Assembly: GCF_004403945.1 (NCBI RefSeq)
Contig: NZ_SOHM01000012.1
Location: forward strand, 124,001-188,000
Direction of reading: 5' to 3'
Source: Cryobacterium lactosi
GTDB taxonomy: Bacteria; Actinomycetota; Actinomycetes; Actinomycetales; Microbacteriaceae
Length of the DNA: 64,000 bases
Part shown: positions 1 to 8,760 of the stretch, piece after piece
Layout of the letters: every line of letters begins with the position of its first letter
Position numbering within the stretch: position 1 is the stretch's first letter
The notes under the pieces: generated by a model
What the model saw: only the letters and a program-made list of their open reading frames with translations
What the model was told of the DNA's origin: nothing
Database searches by the model: none
Program-made: the position numbers and the translations under genes

Positions 1-992
1 ATGCTCTTCGCGATCGCCAGGCCCAGTCCCAGTCCCGCATCGTGGTTGCGGATTCTCCCGCTACCGCGCTGGAATGGCTCTGTCAGCGTTGCAACCAGGT
101 CAGGGGACAGCTCTGCGCCGGTGTTCTCGACAATAAGCGTGACGGTGCTCGGCCGCACGGCAGCGCTCAGCCAGACCGAACCAGACGTCGGAAGGTTGTG
201 GACGATCGCGTTGTGTAGGAGGTTCGTCGCCAGCTGCAACAGAAGCGCCTGGGATCCCAGAACCGAGGCGATCTCGCTCTCGAGCTCGACGGCCACCCCG
301 CGTTCCTCAGCGAGTGGCAGGAGCGTCTCGGCTGCCTCTTCCGCCACGAGCGAGAGATCGACGCATTCACGAGCGAACGAGCGACGGTCTGCGCGACTGA
401 GCAGAAGCAGTGCCTCCGTGAGGTCGATCGCCCGAGTGTTGACGACGCGAAGACGGCTGATCAGCTCGTCCGTGTTGCGGTTCGGATCGATGCTCCCAAC
501 TTCGAGCAGCGTTCTGGTGATTGCCAATGGCGTACGGAGTTCATGAGAGGCGTTGGCCGCGAAACGCTGTTGCTCGGCTACATGTGCCTCGAGCCGAGAG
601 AGCATCGTGTCGAAACTGTCGGCGAGTTCGCGGAACTCATCCTGACGACCGGGGAGTTGGACGCGATGGGAGAGCGACCCTGCCGTTGCCTTGCGCGCGG
701 CATCAGTCACACGGACCAGGGGTGCGAGCAACGCTCCCGCGAGCACCCAACCGCCCACTAGTCCGAAGGCGAGCAAGAAGATCAGCACGGCCGCTACAGC
801 CGGCAGGAAAGCCTCCACCAGGTCTGAGCGGTTCGGGGCGAACCCGGCCGTCCCAGTGATCGGTTCTTCCGGCACGTAGCGGAGCAGGAAAACCCAAACG
901 ACCCCAAGCAGCAGACCCCCGGCCAGCACCACGAGGCCGGCATAGCTCAGGGTGAGCTTGAGCCGTACGCTCAGTCCCGGCGCCCTAGTCAG
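1..992 (-). CDS. Sensor histidine kinase, OmpR-type partner (3' end outside window)
   Basis: Membrane sensor kinase expected to phosphorylate the regulator encoded just upstream. Reading the minus strand, I see an N-terminal membrane segment (LKLTLSYAGLVVLAGG), a second segment near residue 60, a HAMP-like linker, an H-box ASHELRTPLA with the phospho-accepting His, and an N-box NLLHNAIVHN. The frame is still open at base 1 just after the GLGLGLAIA (G2) motif, so only the last part of the ATPase domain is missing. No ATG or GTG is available at the front. A strong Shine-Dalgarno (GGAGGAGG) precedes a CTG at 992, which overlaps the regulator stop; a TTG at 1025 is the alternative. The family call is secure, the start is not. 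Confidence 0.9.
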   Translation of the reverse strand, partial: MTRAPGLSVRLKLTLSYAGLVVLAGGLLLGVVWVFLLRYVPEEPITGTAGFAPNRSDLVEAFLPAVAAVLIFLLAFGLVGGWVLAGALLAPLVRVTDAARKATAGSLSHRVQLPGRQDEFRELADSFDTMLSRLEAHVAEQQRFAANASHELRTPLAITRTLLEVGSIDPNRNTDELISRLRVVNTRAIDLTEALLLLSRADRRSFARECVDLSLVAEEAAETLLPLAEERGVAVELESEIASVLGSQALLLQLATNLLHNAIVHNLPTSGSVWLSAAVRPSTVTLIVENTGAELSPDLVATLTEPFQRGSGRIRNHDAGLGLGLAIAKS

Positions 993-1710
993 GGTGGCCC
1001 TCCTCCGGGCGAGCGGGCGGCGCAATCACGGTGGTGCCGGCGGGACTGGAGGGGTCTTCAATCCGGTATCCGACTCCCGCCACGGTGACGATCAGCCAGG
1101 GCTCACCCAGCCGCTTGCGCAAGGTCGAGACAGTGATGCGCACCGCGTTTGTGAACGGGTCGGCATTTTCATCCCATGCTCGCTCCAACAACTCCTCGGC
1201 GCTGACGACTCCCCCGTCGGCGCTCATGATCACCTCGAGCACGGCAAACTGCTTGCGCGTGAGAGCGACGTAACGGCCGTCGCGATAGACCTCGCGGCGG
1301 AACGGGTCAAGCCGCAGGTTGGCGATCTCCCGCACGGGCGGCCTGTTCCGGCCTCGTCGGCGGTCGAGCGCCCGCAGCCGGAGGACCAGCTCGCGCAGGT
1401 CGAACGGCTTGGTGAGGTAATCGTCGGCTCCGACCTCGAATCCCGAGGCCTTGTCGTCGAGAAGGTGCGCGGCTGTGAGCATAAGGATGGGCATGCCGCT
1501 GCCCGAAGCGACAATGCTCTCAGCGACCTCGTCACCGGATGGACCCGGTATGTCGCGGTCCAGGACCGCTATGTCGTAGGAGTTGATGCTGAGGAGTTCG
1601 AGCGCGGCGTCGCCGTCACCCGCAATGTCTCCCGCGATCGCCTCCAGGCGCAGACCGTCGCGGATGGCCTCGGCCAGATAGGGCTCGTCCTCGACGATCA
1701 GCACACGCAT
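985..1710 (-). CDS. OmpR/PhoB-family response regulator
   Basis: DNA-binding regulator of 241 residues, translationally coupled to the kinase that follows. The receiver domain has acidic residues at EDE (7-9), the phospho-acceptor Asp51 (VLDRDIPG) and the conserved Lys in LTKPFD. A winged-helix output domain follows, with the typical RITVSTLRKRL recognition-helix region and a C-terminal VAGVGYRI hairpin. It sits just upstream of, and divergent from, a VanY-like carboxypeptidase. This arrangement recalls VanR/VanS-type control of cell-wall enzymes, but no target site was identified. The call is confident; the regulated genes are inferred only from position. Confidence 0.94.
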   Translation of the reverse strand: MRVLIVEDEPYLAEAIRDGLRLEAIAGDIAGDGDAALELLSINSYDIAVLDRDIPGPSGDEVAESIVASGSGMPILMLTAAHLLDDKASGFEVGADDYLTKPFDLRELVLRLRALDRRRGRNRPPVREIANLRLDPFRREVYRDGRYVALTRKQFAVLEVIMSADGGVVSAEELLERAWDENADPFTNAVRITVSTLRKRLGEPWLIVTVAGVGYRIEDPSSPAGTTVIAPPARPEEGHPD

Positions 1711-1796
1711 GCCCTCATAGTACGAGCCGCGACCTATCCTCGGCGTATCGGTAAACGCATACGACGAGGCAACGGCAGGTTGGCTTTGCTCGGCAC

Positions 1797-2387
1797 ATGA
1801 CCTATCGAACCTCGCCCCGAGTATCGGACCGACGCTCCCAGCGCATGCTTGTCATTGCGTTGACCCTCATTGTTGTCGCGCTTGTCGGAGTCGTCGGCCT
1901 GTACCTCGTGCTGGTGGCGCCACTAGGCCCAGACGACTCGCTGGTCGGGCCCGATTCGGAGGTCGTCACGGCGTTCGATGACGACAATCCCACGGTTGCG
2001 AAGCTTGAACCGCAACTTCGCGATGCCCTGCAGAGGTCAGCCGCCGATGCTGAGAAAGATGATGTGTTCTTCCAAGTGAACAGCGGCTGGCGCTCGGCTG
2101 AGGAGCAAGAGCGCCTGCGTAGTGATGGAGTCGCCGAGTACGGATCGGTCGAGGAGGCGTCTCGTTGGGTGGCCACCGCCGAGACGTCGCCACACGTCTC
2201 CGGTGACGCGGTCGACGTCGGCTCGTTCGACGCAGTGGTCTGGTTATCGGAACACGGCGCCAGGTACGGTCTATGCCAGATCTACGACAACGAGGCGTGG
2301 CACTTCGAATACCGTCCCGATGCCATCACATCCGGCTGCCCGCCCAAGTACTTCGATCCGACAGAAGACCCACGGATGCAACCATGA
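1797..2387 (+). CDS. VanY-like D-alanyl-D-alanine carboxypeptidase (peptidase M15B)
   Basis: Predicted membrane-anchored zinc D,D-carboxypeptidase of 196 residues that would trim the terminal D-Ala of peptidoglycan stem peptides. Residues about 16-41 form one membrane anchor. The M15 motifs are all present: SGWRS near 97, SPHVSGDAVD at 131-140 (zinc ligands His133 and Asp140), and NEAWHFE at 165-171 (catalytic Glu166, zinc His169). Length matches small VanY-type enzymes rather than VanX dipeptidases. It is divergent from the two-component system at 1-1710 and upstream of a beta-lactamase, so the neighbourhood is cell-wall oriented. The Shine-Dalgarno is weak and an internal ATG at 1842 is possible. 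True VanY activity in resistance is not shown by sequence alone. Confidence 0.88.
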   Translation: MTYRTSPRVSDRRSQRMLVIALTLIVVALVGVVGLYLVLVAPLGPDDSLVGPDSEVVTAFDDDNPTVAKLEPQLRDALQRSAADAEKDDVFFQVNSGWRSAEEQERLRSDGVAEYGSVEEASRWVATAETSPHVSGDAVDVGSFDAVVWLSEHGARYGLCQIYDNEAWHFEYRPDAITSGCPPKYFDPTEDPRMQP

Positions 2388-2470
2388 TGAATGCGCACTC
2401 AGTCGGCCGCGGCGCCGGGGCGGTGGCGCGCCACAGCCGAGAAACTGAAGCCGGAAGTCTCCTCTCCAAT

Positions 2471-2501
2471 TTGACCCTGTCCCTAGGACATGGGTTTGGA
2501 T
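2471..2501 (+). promoter_or_regulatory. MerR-type promoter, class I, for the beta-lactamase
   Basis: The -35 TTGACC (2471-2476) and -10 TTGGAT (2496-2501) are separated by 19 bp instead of the usual 17. The spacer contains the interrupted palindrome TGTCC-CTA-GGACA. This long spacer with a central palindrome is the signature of MerR-activated promoters. The predicted transcription start is near 2508, exactly at the ATG chosen for the beta-lactamase. Confidence 0.75.
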
Positions 2502-2507
2502 TGGCGA

Positions 2508-3443
2508 ATGACCTCTCCGATTTCCCGATACATGCGGGCACAGTTCACGATTGTCGCTCTTGCAGGGCTGGTGCTCACCGGATGCGCATCGGCCTCCCCG
2601 TCAACGGACGCGAGCTCGGTGCCGCCGTCCGCGCCCCCGGCACAGCCCGTCGACGGCGCCGCGGAATTCACGACACTGGAGGCGACCTATGATGCACGCC
2701 TGGGCGTCTATGCATTGGACACCGGAACGGGCAGCGAGATCTCCTGGAGAGACGATGAACGATTTGCGTACGCGTCCACTATCAAGGCCATGGCCGCTGC
2801 TGCTCTCCTCGACACGGTGGGGCTGGCCGGATTGGCGACCCCGGTGCCGATCGAAGAGTCGGACATCGTGCCGTACTCCCCGGTCACCGAGCCCCGGGTC
2901 GGCGGCTCGATGACACTGGGTGAAATCGCTCACGCCGCGATGACCGTCAGCGACAACACCGCGGCGAACCTCATGTTCGAGGCACTTGACGGACCCACCG
3001 CCCTCGACGTTGACCTGAGCAACCTCGGCGACGACACCACCGTTGTGTCCCGAATCGAACCGGACCTGAACGAGGCGGTGCCTGGGGACGATCGGGACAC
3101 GACCACGCCGAGAGCGTTCGCCACGAACCTCAACGAATACCTGTTCGGAGAGCACCTGAGCGGCGGGGAGAAAGCACAACTGGAGACGTGGCTGACAGGC
3201 ACTCAGACCGGCGACACCCTGGTCCGCGCCGACCTACCAACGGACTGGGTAGTTGGCGACAAATCCGGTTCGGGCGGCTACGGTACCCGCAATGATCTTG
3301 CCCTCATCCGCCCGCCCGGTCGGGCACCCATCATCATCTCGGTCATGTCGAGCAAAGCCGAGCCGGATGCCGAGTCCGACGACAGACTCATAGCCGAAGC
3401 CGCTGCTGCCGCAATGGTCGCCCTCGACGCCGCGAACGACTAA
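2508..3443 (+). CDS. bla: Class A beta-lactamase, lipoprotein
   Basis: Predicted serine beta-lactamase of 311 residues, exported and lipid-anchored through a lipobox LTGC (Cys26). All class A elements are present: S90-T-I-K93 with the acylating Ser, S148-D-N150, the omega-loop R-x-E-P-D-L-N (Glu184 as general base, followed by PGDDRDTTTP), and K252-S-G in place of KTG. I chose ATG 2508 because an upstream ATG at 2490 lies inside the promoter spacer, and 2508 coincides with the expected transcription start, so the mRNA would be leaderless. ATG 2532 is possible but has no Shine-Dalgarno. Control by a MerR-type promoter is unusual for a beta-lactamase. Substrate range cannot be read from the sequence. 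Confidence 0.9.
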   Translation: MTSPISRYMRAQFTIVALAGLVLTGCASASPSTDASSVPPSAPPAQPVDGAAEFTTLEATYDARLGVYALDTGTGSEISWRDDERFAYASTIKAMAAAALLDTVGLAGLATPVPIEESDIVPYSPVTEPRVGGSMTLGEIAHAAMTVSDNTAANLMFEALDGPTALDVDLSNLGDDTTVVSRIEPDLNEAVPGDDRDTTTPRAFATNLNEYLFGEHLSGGEKAQLETWLTGTQTGDTLVRADLPTDWVVGDKSGSGGYGTRNDLALIRPPGRAPIIISVMSSKAEPDAESDDRLIAEAAAAAMVALDAAND

Positions 3444-3469
3444 GAGACAGGCGCGGTCGGCCGACTGGG

Positions 3470-3509
3470 GGCGCTGAATGTGCTCCGAGAGGAGCGCACA
3501 CTCGGCGCT
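3470..3509. terminator. Hairpin between convergent genes
   Basis: An imperfect inverted repeat centred on CTCC-gaga-GGAG with flanking TGTG/CACA and GGCGCT/AGCGCC arms lies between the ends of the beta-lactamase and the class C-type hydrolase. There is no U-tract, as is common for high-GC terminators. Confidence 0.5.
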
Positions 3510-3528
3510 CATCCCTGAATTCCAGGCG

Positions 3529-4761
3529 CTAAGGGCGCGAGGCAGGGTCGCAGAGGGCCGTGTCGATCGTGTCGATGACCACCAAATATCGCTTGAGCAG
3601 TTCATCGTCAGGACCGTCGAAGATTGCCCACGGCAAGGCGGTCACGGTGACGGTGAACGCCGTGCCGTCGGCCGCAACCGCGTTGCGGGTCTGGAATCCG
3701 GGAATGTCCCCCGAGTGGCCCCATGCGGTTCCGCAGCTCAGTTCAGTGCTCTCGATTCCCAGTCCGTACTGTGATCCGGGCAACAGTTCCTCGCCCGTCG
3801 GAACACCCGTCAGCATCTGCTTCATTGTGGCCTGACCGAGGAGCTCGCCGTTCAGCAGTGCCCGCATGAAGCCGTTCAGCTCGCTCGGGGTCGACACCAT
3901 GGCTCCAGCCGCCCATGTCCAGGACGGGTCGGCCTGGGAAATGTCTCGAAGGTCCCCGCCTGTATCGACGTGATACCCCTTGGGGTGGCTGTCCCGGATT
4001 TCCCGTTCGCCCTGGGTGGGCAGGTAGGTGTGCTCAAGACCAAGCGGTGCGACGATCCGGGTGTCGATCTGTTCGAAGAGCGGACGCTCCGAAATCGCCT
4101 CGACGAGCAGCCCGAGCACGAGATAGCCGGTGTTGCTGTACTCGTATCGTTCGCCCGCCGCGAAGCTCACCGGCCGCTGGGCGGCGATATCGAGCATGCT
4201 GCGTGGCGACCGGTAGGTGTTGCGAACCGCGAACGCGTCGGCGGCGATGAGGTCCGCATATTCCGGCAGACCACTGGTGTGTTGGAGCAGCTGCCTCACG
4301 GTGATGGCTGAGGGCTCCACGCTTGGGCCTGTCACAACCCCGGGTAGATAGTGATCGATGGGAGTGTCGAGGTCAACGCTGCCCTCCTCGACGAGCTGAA
4401 GGACCACCGCAGCGGTGAATGTCTTGGACGCACTGCCGATTCGCACTTCACCGTCTGCCGGTACGGGGACGCGGCTGGCTAGGTCGCCGACGCCGGCGCG
4501 CACCTCGTGGGCGGTGCCATCCGCGTCGGTCCGGGTAGCCACAGCCGCAGGATACCCTCCGTCTACGAGTCCATCCACCAGTGACTGGAGATCGTCATCA
4601 GTCGTTGCAGCTGTCACTTTCCACACCGCGCCGGCCGCGGCCAACGCCACGATGAGGGCCGCGGCGAGCCCGATGGCGAGGGTTCGCCTCGGCCGCCGGC
4701 CGGTAGGCGAAGCCTGGGCGGAATTCTCGCCGCGTGCCCCGTTGTCGGAGGTCCTGCTCAT
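3529..4761 (-). CDS. Class C-type serine hydrolase / D,D-peptidase, membrane-anchored
   Basis: Protein of 410 residues in the beta-lactamase class C / D,D-peptidase / esterase superfamily. Residues about 27-50 form a single membrane anchor, placing the enzyme outside. Active-site motifs are S110-A-S-K113, Y208-S-N210 and H349-S-G351 (the KTG equivalent). Length and the HxG form of the third motif are common in D-Ala-D-Ala carboxypeptidase-like and esterase-like members, so beta-lactamase activity is not certain. It converges on the class A beta-lactamase and diverges from the GPP34 gene. Its own class I MerR-type promoter lies at 4848-4878, giving a leader of about 80 nt with GGAAG before the ATG. 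Confidence 0.88.
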   Translation of the reverse strand: MSRTSDNGARGENSAQASPTGRRPRRTLAIGLAAALIVALAAAGAVWKVTAATTDDDLQSLVDGLVDGGYPAAVATRTDADGTAHEVRAGVGDLASRVPVPADGEVRIGSASKTFTAAVVLQLVEEGSVDLDTPIDHYLPGVVTGPSVEPSAITVRQLLQHTSGLPEYADLIAADAFAVRNTYRSPRSMLDIAAQRPVSFAAGERYEYSNTGYLVLGLLVEAISERPLFEQIDTRIVAPLGLEHTYLPTQGEREIRDSHPKGYHVDTGGDLRDISQADPSWTWAAGAMVSTPSELNGFMRALLNGELLGQATMKQMLTGVPTGEELLPGSQYGLGIESTELSCGTAWGHSGDIPGFQTRNAVAADGTAFTVTVTALPWAIFDGPDDELLKRYLVVIDTIDTALCDPASRP

Positions 4762-4847
4762 CGTGTCTGCTTCCAGTCTTCAGTGGGCGTGCCGAGTCTC
4801 GCCGGATCGGTCGATCCCCCTCGCAACCGCCGAGTGGAACTGCCCAC

Positions 4848-4878
4848 AGTCAACGCCATGCCCTAGGGGCAGAGTCAA
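4848..4878 (-). promoter_or_regulatory. MerR-type promoter, class I, for the class C-type hydrolase
   Basis: On the minus strand, TTGACT (4878-4873) and TTGACT (4853-4848) flank a 19-bp spacer whose centre is the palindrome TGCCC-CTA-GGGCA. The core is nearly identical to that of the divergent promoter at 4955-4985. Confidence 0.75.
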
Positions 4879-4954
4879 ATGACCTGACGACACCGACCCC
4901 GCGCCCCAACGGCGGTGGAGAGTCGCTGTCTTGGGCGAAGGCTCACGATCGGGC

Positions 4955-4985
4955 TTGACTGTGCCCCTAGGGCATGGTCTTTACT
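4955..4985 (+). promoter_or_regulatory. MerR-type promoter, class I, for the GPP34 gene
   Basis: TTGACT (4955-4960), a 19-bp spacer containing TGCCC-CTA-GGGCA, and TTTACT (4980-4985). It forms a divergent pair with the site at 4848-4878; together they would let one MerR regulator control both flanking genes. Confidence 0.78.
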
Positions 4986-5066
4986 GTGTTCTCTACCGAA
5001 AGTGGAGGACACAATGCTGGGGACGAGACGTTTGCATGCTCAGATCGCCGTCGACGGAGGGATGAA

Positions 5067-5786
5067 GTGAGCGACGATGCTGCGCACGTCCCGTCGGATG
5101 GCACGGCTGTCAACCCAGCTGCCGAGGCGACCCTGCCCGAGGCACTCATGCTGCTTCTGTTCAACCCCCGGGACGGCACCATCGCCGGTGAGGGGCTGCC
5201 ACTGATGTATACCCTCGGCGGAGCGATGCTCACCGAACTCGCTCTTCGAAAGAACATCGAACTCGACGGTAAGCGCAGCGTGCGCGCTGTCGGGGACGCT
5301 CCGGCGGATCCGCTTCTGGGAGGAGCCTGGGATCGCATACCGTCTACTGCGAGAGGCATGAGATCGCTCGTAGTGGATATCGGCACGCGGTCGCGGGAAA
5401 CCACGTTGAACCGGCTCGTGGACCGGGGGGAGATCCGCCGGGTTCCGCACCGTTTTCTGGGGCTCTTTCCGACTCATGCACTTGAAGGCGGCGACACCGA
5501 TACACGGGAACGCCTGCTCGGCCCCGTTCGGGCGGCGCTGGTAGACGGCGCCGCGGCGGATGGCCGCACAGCTGCGCTCATCGCGCTGCTCTCGGCGAGC
5601 AATAGCCTCCCCGCGATGCACGCCGACATCCCGTGGTCCGGTGGCATCTACACTCGGGGCAAGGAGTTCGAACGCGGCGAGTGGGGCGCGAAGGCCGCTT
5701 CGGACATCATCGTGGCCTCCCTCGTCGCGCAGGTCGTGTCCACTGCGTTCGCGACGACTTTGGCCACGCTGGCGCGTCCGGACTAA
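5067..5786 (+). CDS. GPP34 (GOLPH3/Vps74-like) family protein
   Basis: Protein of 239 residues of the GPP34 family, which in eukaryotes binds phosphoinositides on Golgi membranes. In actinomycetes the family is common but uncharacterised and presumed to associate peripherally with membranes. Recognisable features are the N-terminal LPEALMLLLFNPRDG block with an adjacent GLPLMYTLGGAMLTELAL helix, and the C-terminal LLSASNSL block. I chose GTG 5067 because GGAGGG precedes it at a good distance; the upstream in-frame ATG 4974 lies inside the promoter spacer and cannot be the start. The gene shares a divergent MerR-controlled intergenic region with the class C-type hydrolase. Confidence 0.85.
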   Translation: MSDDAAHVPSDGTAVNPAAEATLPEALMLLLFNPRDGTIAGEGLPLMYTLGGAMLTELALRKNIELDGKRSVRAVGDAPADPLLGGAWDRIPSTARGMRSLVVDIGTRSRETTLNRLVDRGEIRRVPHRFLGLFPTHALEGGDTDTRERLLGPVRAALVDGAAADGRTAALIALLSASNSLPAMHADIPWSGGIYTRGKEFERGEWGAKAASDIIVASLVAQVVSTAFATTLATLARPD

Positions 5787-5800
5787 GACGCTGCTATCGA

Positions 5801-8020
5801 TTATTCGAAACGGGTGGATGTGACCTCGGTATTGCGACGAATGGCGCCGAAGGTTGTCACCACGGCTGCCGCGGCGAGCGCGGCACTGGCCACCAGGGCC
5901 ACCAGGAAGAGTGGATCGGGCCAGCCAATCGTTCGCGTACCGTTTGTGAGTCCCACCAAAATCAGCTGGGCAACGGCAAAGCCCAGCCCGATGGAGAGCG
6001 CAACGACCGCGAGCAGCGGAACGGCGGCCTCGTAACTCACGATGCGGCGAAGTGAGCTGACGGGCATGCCCAGAAGCCGAAGGAGACCAAGAACCCGCTT
6101 GCGGTCGAGCACGGCAGCAACCGCGGAGATCGCCAAGGAGAACGCCGCGATGAAGGTGGCGACACCGATCCCCAAATAGGCGAGGCCTGCATAGCTGGCG
6201 GCCATCTTGTCGAAACCTGCGGCGTGAAGCTCAGCGACTGTACCCGAGGTCCCCTGTGCGATCGGGCCGAGTGACGAGAGCGTCAGCGCCGTACGAGCTC
6301 GCTCCAGGGCAGCCATGGTTCCGTCGGTGCCGACCAGGACCACACTCGCGAACAACAGGCTCTCGCCGGTCACGGTGTCTGCGAGCACTGGTTCATATGC
6401 TGCTGGTCCGTCGACGGCGGACGTATATCCGTATGGGAGGCCGAAGAACTCTCCCGAGGGCAGGTTGTCAAAGCCGAGTGCTTGGGCAGACCCCGCCGAT
6501 AGGACGAACATGCCATCAAGCGACCGGTCGGAACCATCGGTGGTGAACAACGTGGCGACCTTGGTTACTCCCGGCACCCGTTCGACGGTGGCGAGGGCTG
6601 CATCCATGTCGTTGTCGAGCTTCTGGGCAGGTCCGAGTTCACCCGTGATGTTCTGGATGAGGGTGCTGCTGGGCACGGAACCGGCCACCGCAGCCGGTGG
6701 GGTCCCGGTGGTGGCGGCTCCTGCGAAGACCGAGACCATGAAGACAGCGATGACGAGGCCGCTCACCGCGCGGAAGGTGGCGGCAGGTGTGCGCCGGATA
6801 CGGTTAGCAGCGATGACTCCCTCTGCTGACCTGCTGAACCGAGCCATCACCCGGCTGGCGAATAGCGTGAGGTACGGGCCGGCAACGATCAACCCCAATG
6901 CCGTCAGCACGAACCCGCCGATCATCAGCATGCTGACCATCGGAATGGGCACCCCCAACAGAACACCAAGCGTGGTCGAGAGCAGCGTTCCCATGCCCGC
7001 TGAGAGGGGCACTAACCGCACCCAGGTGGGGCGACGTTCCGCGATCTGTCGCGTGGCGCCCAACGGTCCGATCTGGGTCGAGCGAATCCGAAAGATCGCG
7101 GTGAGGGTCGACGCGACAACAGTCGCGAGAACCACGGTCACCGATATCGGCACCGACACTGTCAGGTCTGAGGCGAAAAATGTCCCTTGGTTGACGTTCA
7201 CCAGCGCCGCGAGCGGCCGCAGCAACCAAGCCAGAACTACGCCGGCCACTCCTCCGATCAGCGACGTCGCGGCTGTCTCCCACGCCGTGATCGTCGTGAC
7301 CACCCGTGGCCCCGCGCCAATCAACCGCAGAGTGGCGAAGCGTTCGCGCCTTTGCGCAGCACCGAGCTGGGTCACAATGCTCACCAAAAGCAGGACTGGC
7401 AGGAGAACCGCGATCCCTCCGATCACGGTCACGGTTTGGTAGTTGCCGCTCAAGGGATACGCCCGGCCGTCGAGATCATTCACCAGCATCACGTTGCTGC
7501 GCTCGACCAGCGTGCCGGCCGGTCGGCCGGCCACGGCCGTGAGCGAGTCGGGGCTGGCCAACAACGCGTTGGGAATGACCCCGATCATCTTGCCGTAACG
7601 ATCCCCGAGCGCATCCGCAGGTGCCGAGGCGACGAGGCTGCGCAGCGCGGGTGAGGCGTAGTACTCGCCGGACCGCGGTGTGGACTGCAGCCCATCGATG
7701 TTGAGGGATGTGGTGGGTGGCGCGGCGATGTTCATCAGCGTTATGGATCGACCGCGGTAGGAATCGCTCTCCTGGGTGACGAGCGCCTGCGAATCGCTCG
7801 GTTCAAAACTCGCAGCGAGATCGTCCGAATATGAGCCGTTCAGGTTCATCCACGACGTTCTTGTGTCCCTCGCAGCGAGGCCCTGATACGCCCCCCAGAG
7901 CAGGAGGAACAGCGTCACCCCCAGCATGACCCCTGCGGCGATGCCGACCAGCCTGCGCCACGAGCCGCGACTGCCGAGCAACGCAAGGCGCAGGATCGCA
8001 GGATTCACCGCTCCACTCAT
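5801..8020 (-). CDS. FtsX-like ABC transporter permease
   Basis: Membrane component of 739 residues, partner of the ATPase encoded upstream (4-nt ATGA overlap). A membrane segment lies near residues 21-48, a large extracytoplasmic domain follows, then blocks of four helices resembling duplicated FtsX/MacB-type permease domains, with the last starting near YLGIGVATFIAAFSLA. Systems of this build export peptides, lipids or antimicrobials, or confer resistance by releasing them from the membrane. PadR control of the operon supports a substrate-inducible role. The last 107 residues have a close, separately located copy at 56786-57199, the remnant of a duplicated locus. The substrate is unknown. 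Confidence 0.9.
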   Translation of the reverse strand: MSGAVNPAILRLALLGSRGSWRRLVGIAAGVMLGVTLFLLLWGAYQGLAARDTRTSWMNLNGSYSDDLAASFEPSDSQALVTQESDSYRGRSITLMNIAAPPTTSLNIDGLQSTPRSGEYYASPALRSLVASAPADALGDRYGKMIGVIPNALLASPDSLTAVAGRPAGTLVERSNVMLVNDLDGRAYPLSGNYQTVTVIGGIAVLLPVLLLVSIVTQLGAAQRRERFATLRLIGAGPRVVTTITAWETAATSLIGGVAGVVLAWLLRPLAALVNVNQGTFFASDLTVSVPISVTVVLATVVASTLTAIFRIRSTQIGPLGATRQIAERRPTWVRLVPLSAGMGTLLSTTLGVLLGVPIPMVSMLMIGGFVLTALGLIVAGPYLTLFASRVMARFSRSAEGVIAANRIRRTPAATFRAVSGLVIAVFMVSVFAGAATTGTPPAAVAGSVPSSTLIQNITGELGPAQKLDNDMDAALATVERVPGVTKVATLFTTDGSDRSLDGMFVLSAGSAQALGFDNLPSGEFFGLPYGYTSAVDGPAAYEPVLADTVTGESLLFASVVLVGTDGTMAALERARTALTLSSLGPIAQGTSGTVAELHAAGFDKMAASYAGLAYLGIGVATFIAAFSLAISAVAAVLDRKRVLGLLRLLGMPVSSLRRIVSYEAAVPLLAVVALSIGLGFAVAQLILVGLTNGTRTIGWPDPLFLVALVASAALAAAAVVTTFGAIRRNTEVTSTRFE

Positions 8021-8760
8021 GGTGTCGCCGACGTAAGTGTCTGCGGTGCGTGGGCAGCGGAGAGCTGGCCGTCGCGGACGATAACCTCGCGGTCGGCATA
8101 GGCCGCCGTGCGGGGGTCGTGCGTGATCATCACCACGGTGGTTCCTTCCTCACGCACAAGATCCAGCATCGCGGTCAGCACGTTTTCGGCGGCCAACGAG
8201 TCGAGGGACCCGGTAGGTTCGTCCGCGAACAACACCATCGGTTTCATCACCAGTGCGCGCGCTATGGCCACCCTCTGCGCCTGACCGCCGGACAGCTCTC
8301 CCGGCAGCTGCCGAGCCTCTCCAGCCAACCCGAGCCTGTCGAGCCAGGCGGACGATTGACGGATGGCGTCAGCTCGCTTTCTCCCCGCGAGTAGCAGCGG
8401 AATGGTGACGTTGTCGAGTGCTGTCAGGTCAGGGAGCAACTGTCCGAACTGAAAGACGAAGCCGAACTTTCGCAGGCGCAAAGCGGCGCGTTCCGGCTCT
8501 CGCAGGACGCTGATCACTCTCGAGTCCACGGTCACAGTGCCGGCGTCGGGAACGATGACCCCGGCGAGGGCGTGCAGCAATGTCGATTTGCCTGAGCCAG
8601 ACGGTCCCATGATCGCCACGACCTCACCGCGGTCAATGTCAAGATCGATGCCCCGGAGCGCTTGGGTCTGTCCGAATGTCTTCACAAGACCGCGGGCCTG
8701 AATAATCGGTGCGGCCCCGCCAGCGCTAGCCGGCTGGGCAAATACGGCTGGATTCGTCAC
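8017..8760 (-). CDS. ABC transporter ATP-binding protein (LolD/MacB type)
   Basis: ATPase of 247 residues energising the FtsX-like permease. Walker A GPSGSGKST, the Q-loop (FQFGQLLPDL), signature LSGGQAQRVAIARAL and Walker B VLFADEPTGSLD are all intact, followed by the switch His in VMITHDP. I place the start at GTG 8760 because it overlaps the PadR stop in a GTGA arrangement and has AAGGAG upstream. Longer in-frame extensions run inside the padR gene. Order padR-ATPase-permease with overlapping ends indicates one coupled operon. Confidence 0.93.
   Translation of the reverse strand: MTNPAVFAQPASAGGAAPIIQARGLVKTFGQTQALRGIDLDIDRGEVVAIMGPSGSGKSTLLHALAGVIVPDAGTVTVDSRVISVLREPERAALRLRKFGFVFQFGQLLPDLTALDNVTIPLLLAGRKRADAIRQSSAWLDRLGLAGEARQLPGELSGGQAQRVAIARALVMKPMVLFADEPTGSLDSLAAENVLTAMLDLVREEGTTVVMITHDPRTAAYADREVIVRDGQLSAAHAPQTLTSATP

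Noticed and set aside
952..1800. Long plus-strand open frame opposite the response regulator
   Set aside because: Antisense shadow of a clear OmpR-type regulator; composition is not protein-like.
4974..5066. Longer N-terminus for the GPP34 protein
   Set aside because: ATG 4974 lies within the spacer of the MerR-type promoter; GTG 5067 has a proper Shine-Dalgarno.
6315..7442. Plus-strand frame of 375 codons opposite the permease
   Set aside because: Ser/Thr/Arg-rich shadow typical of high-GC antisense frames; the permease frame has clear helices and a degenerate second copy.
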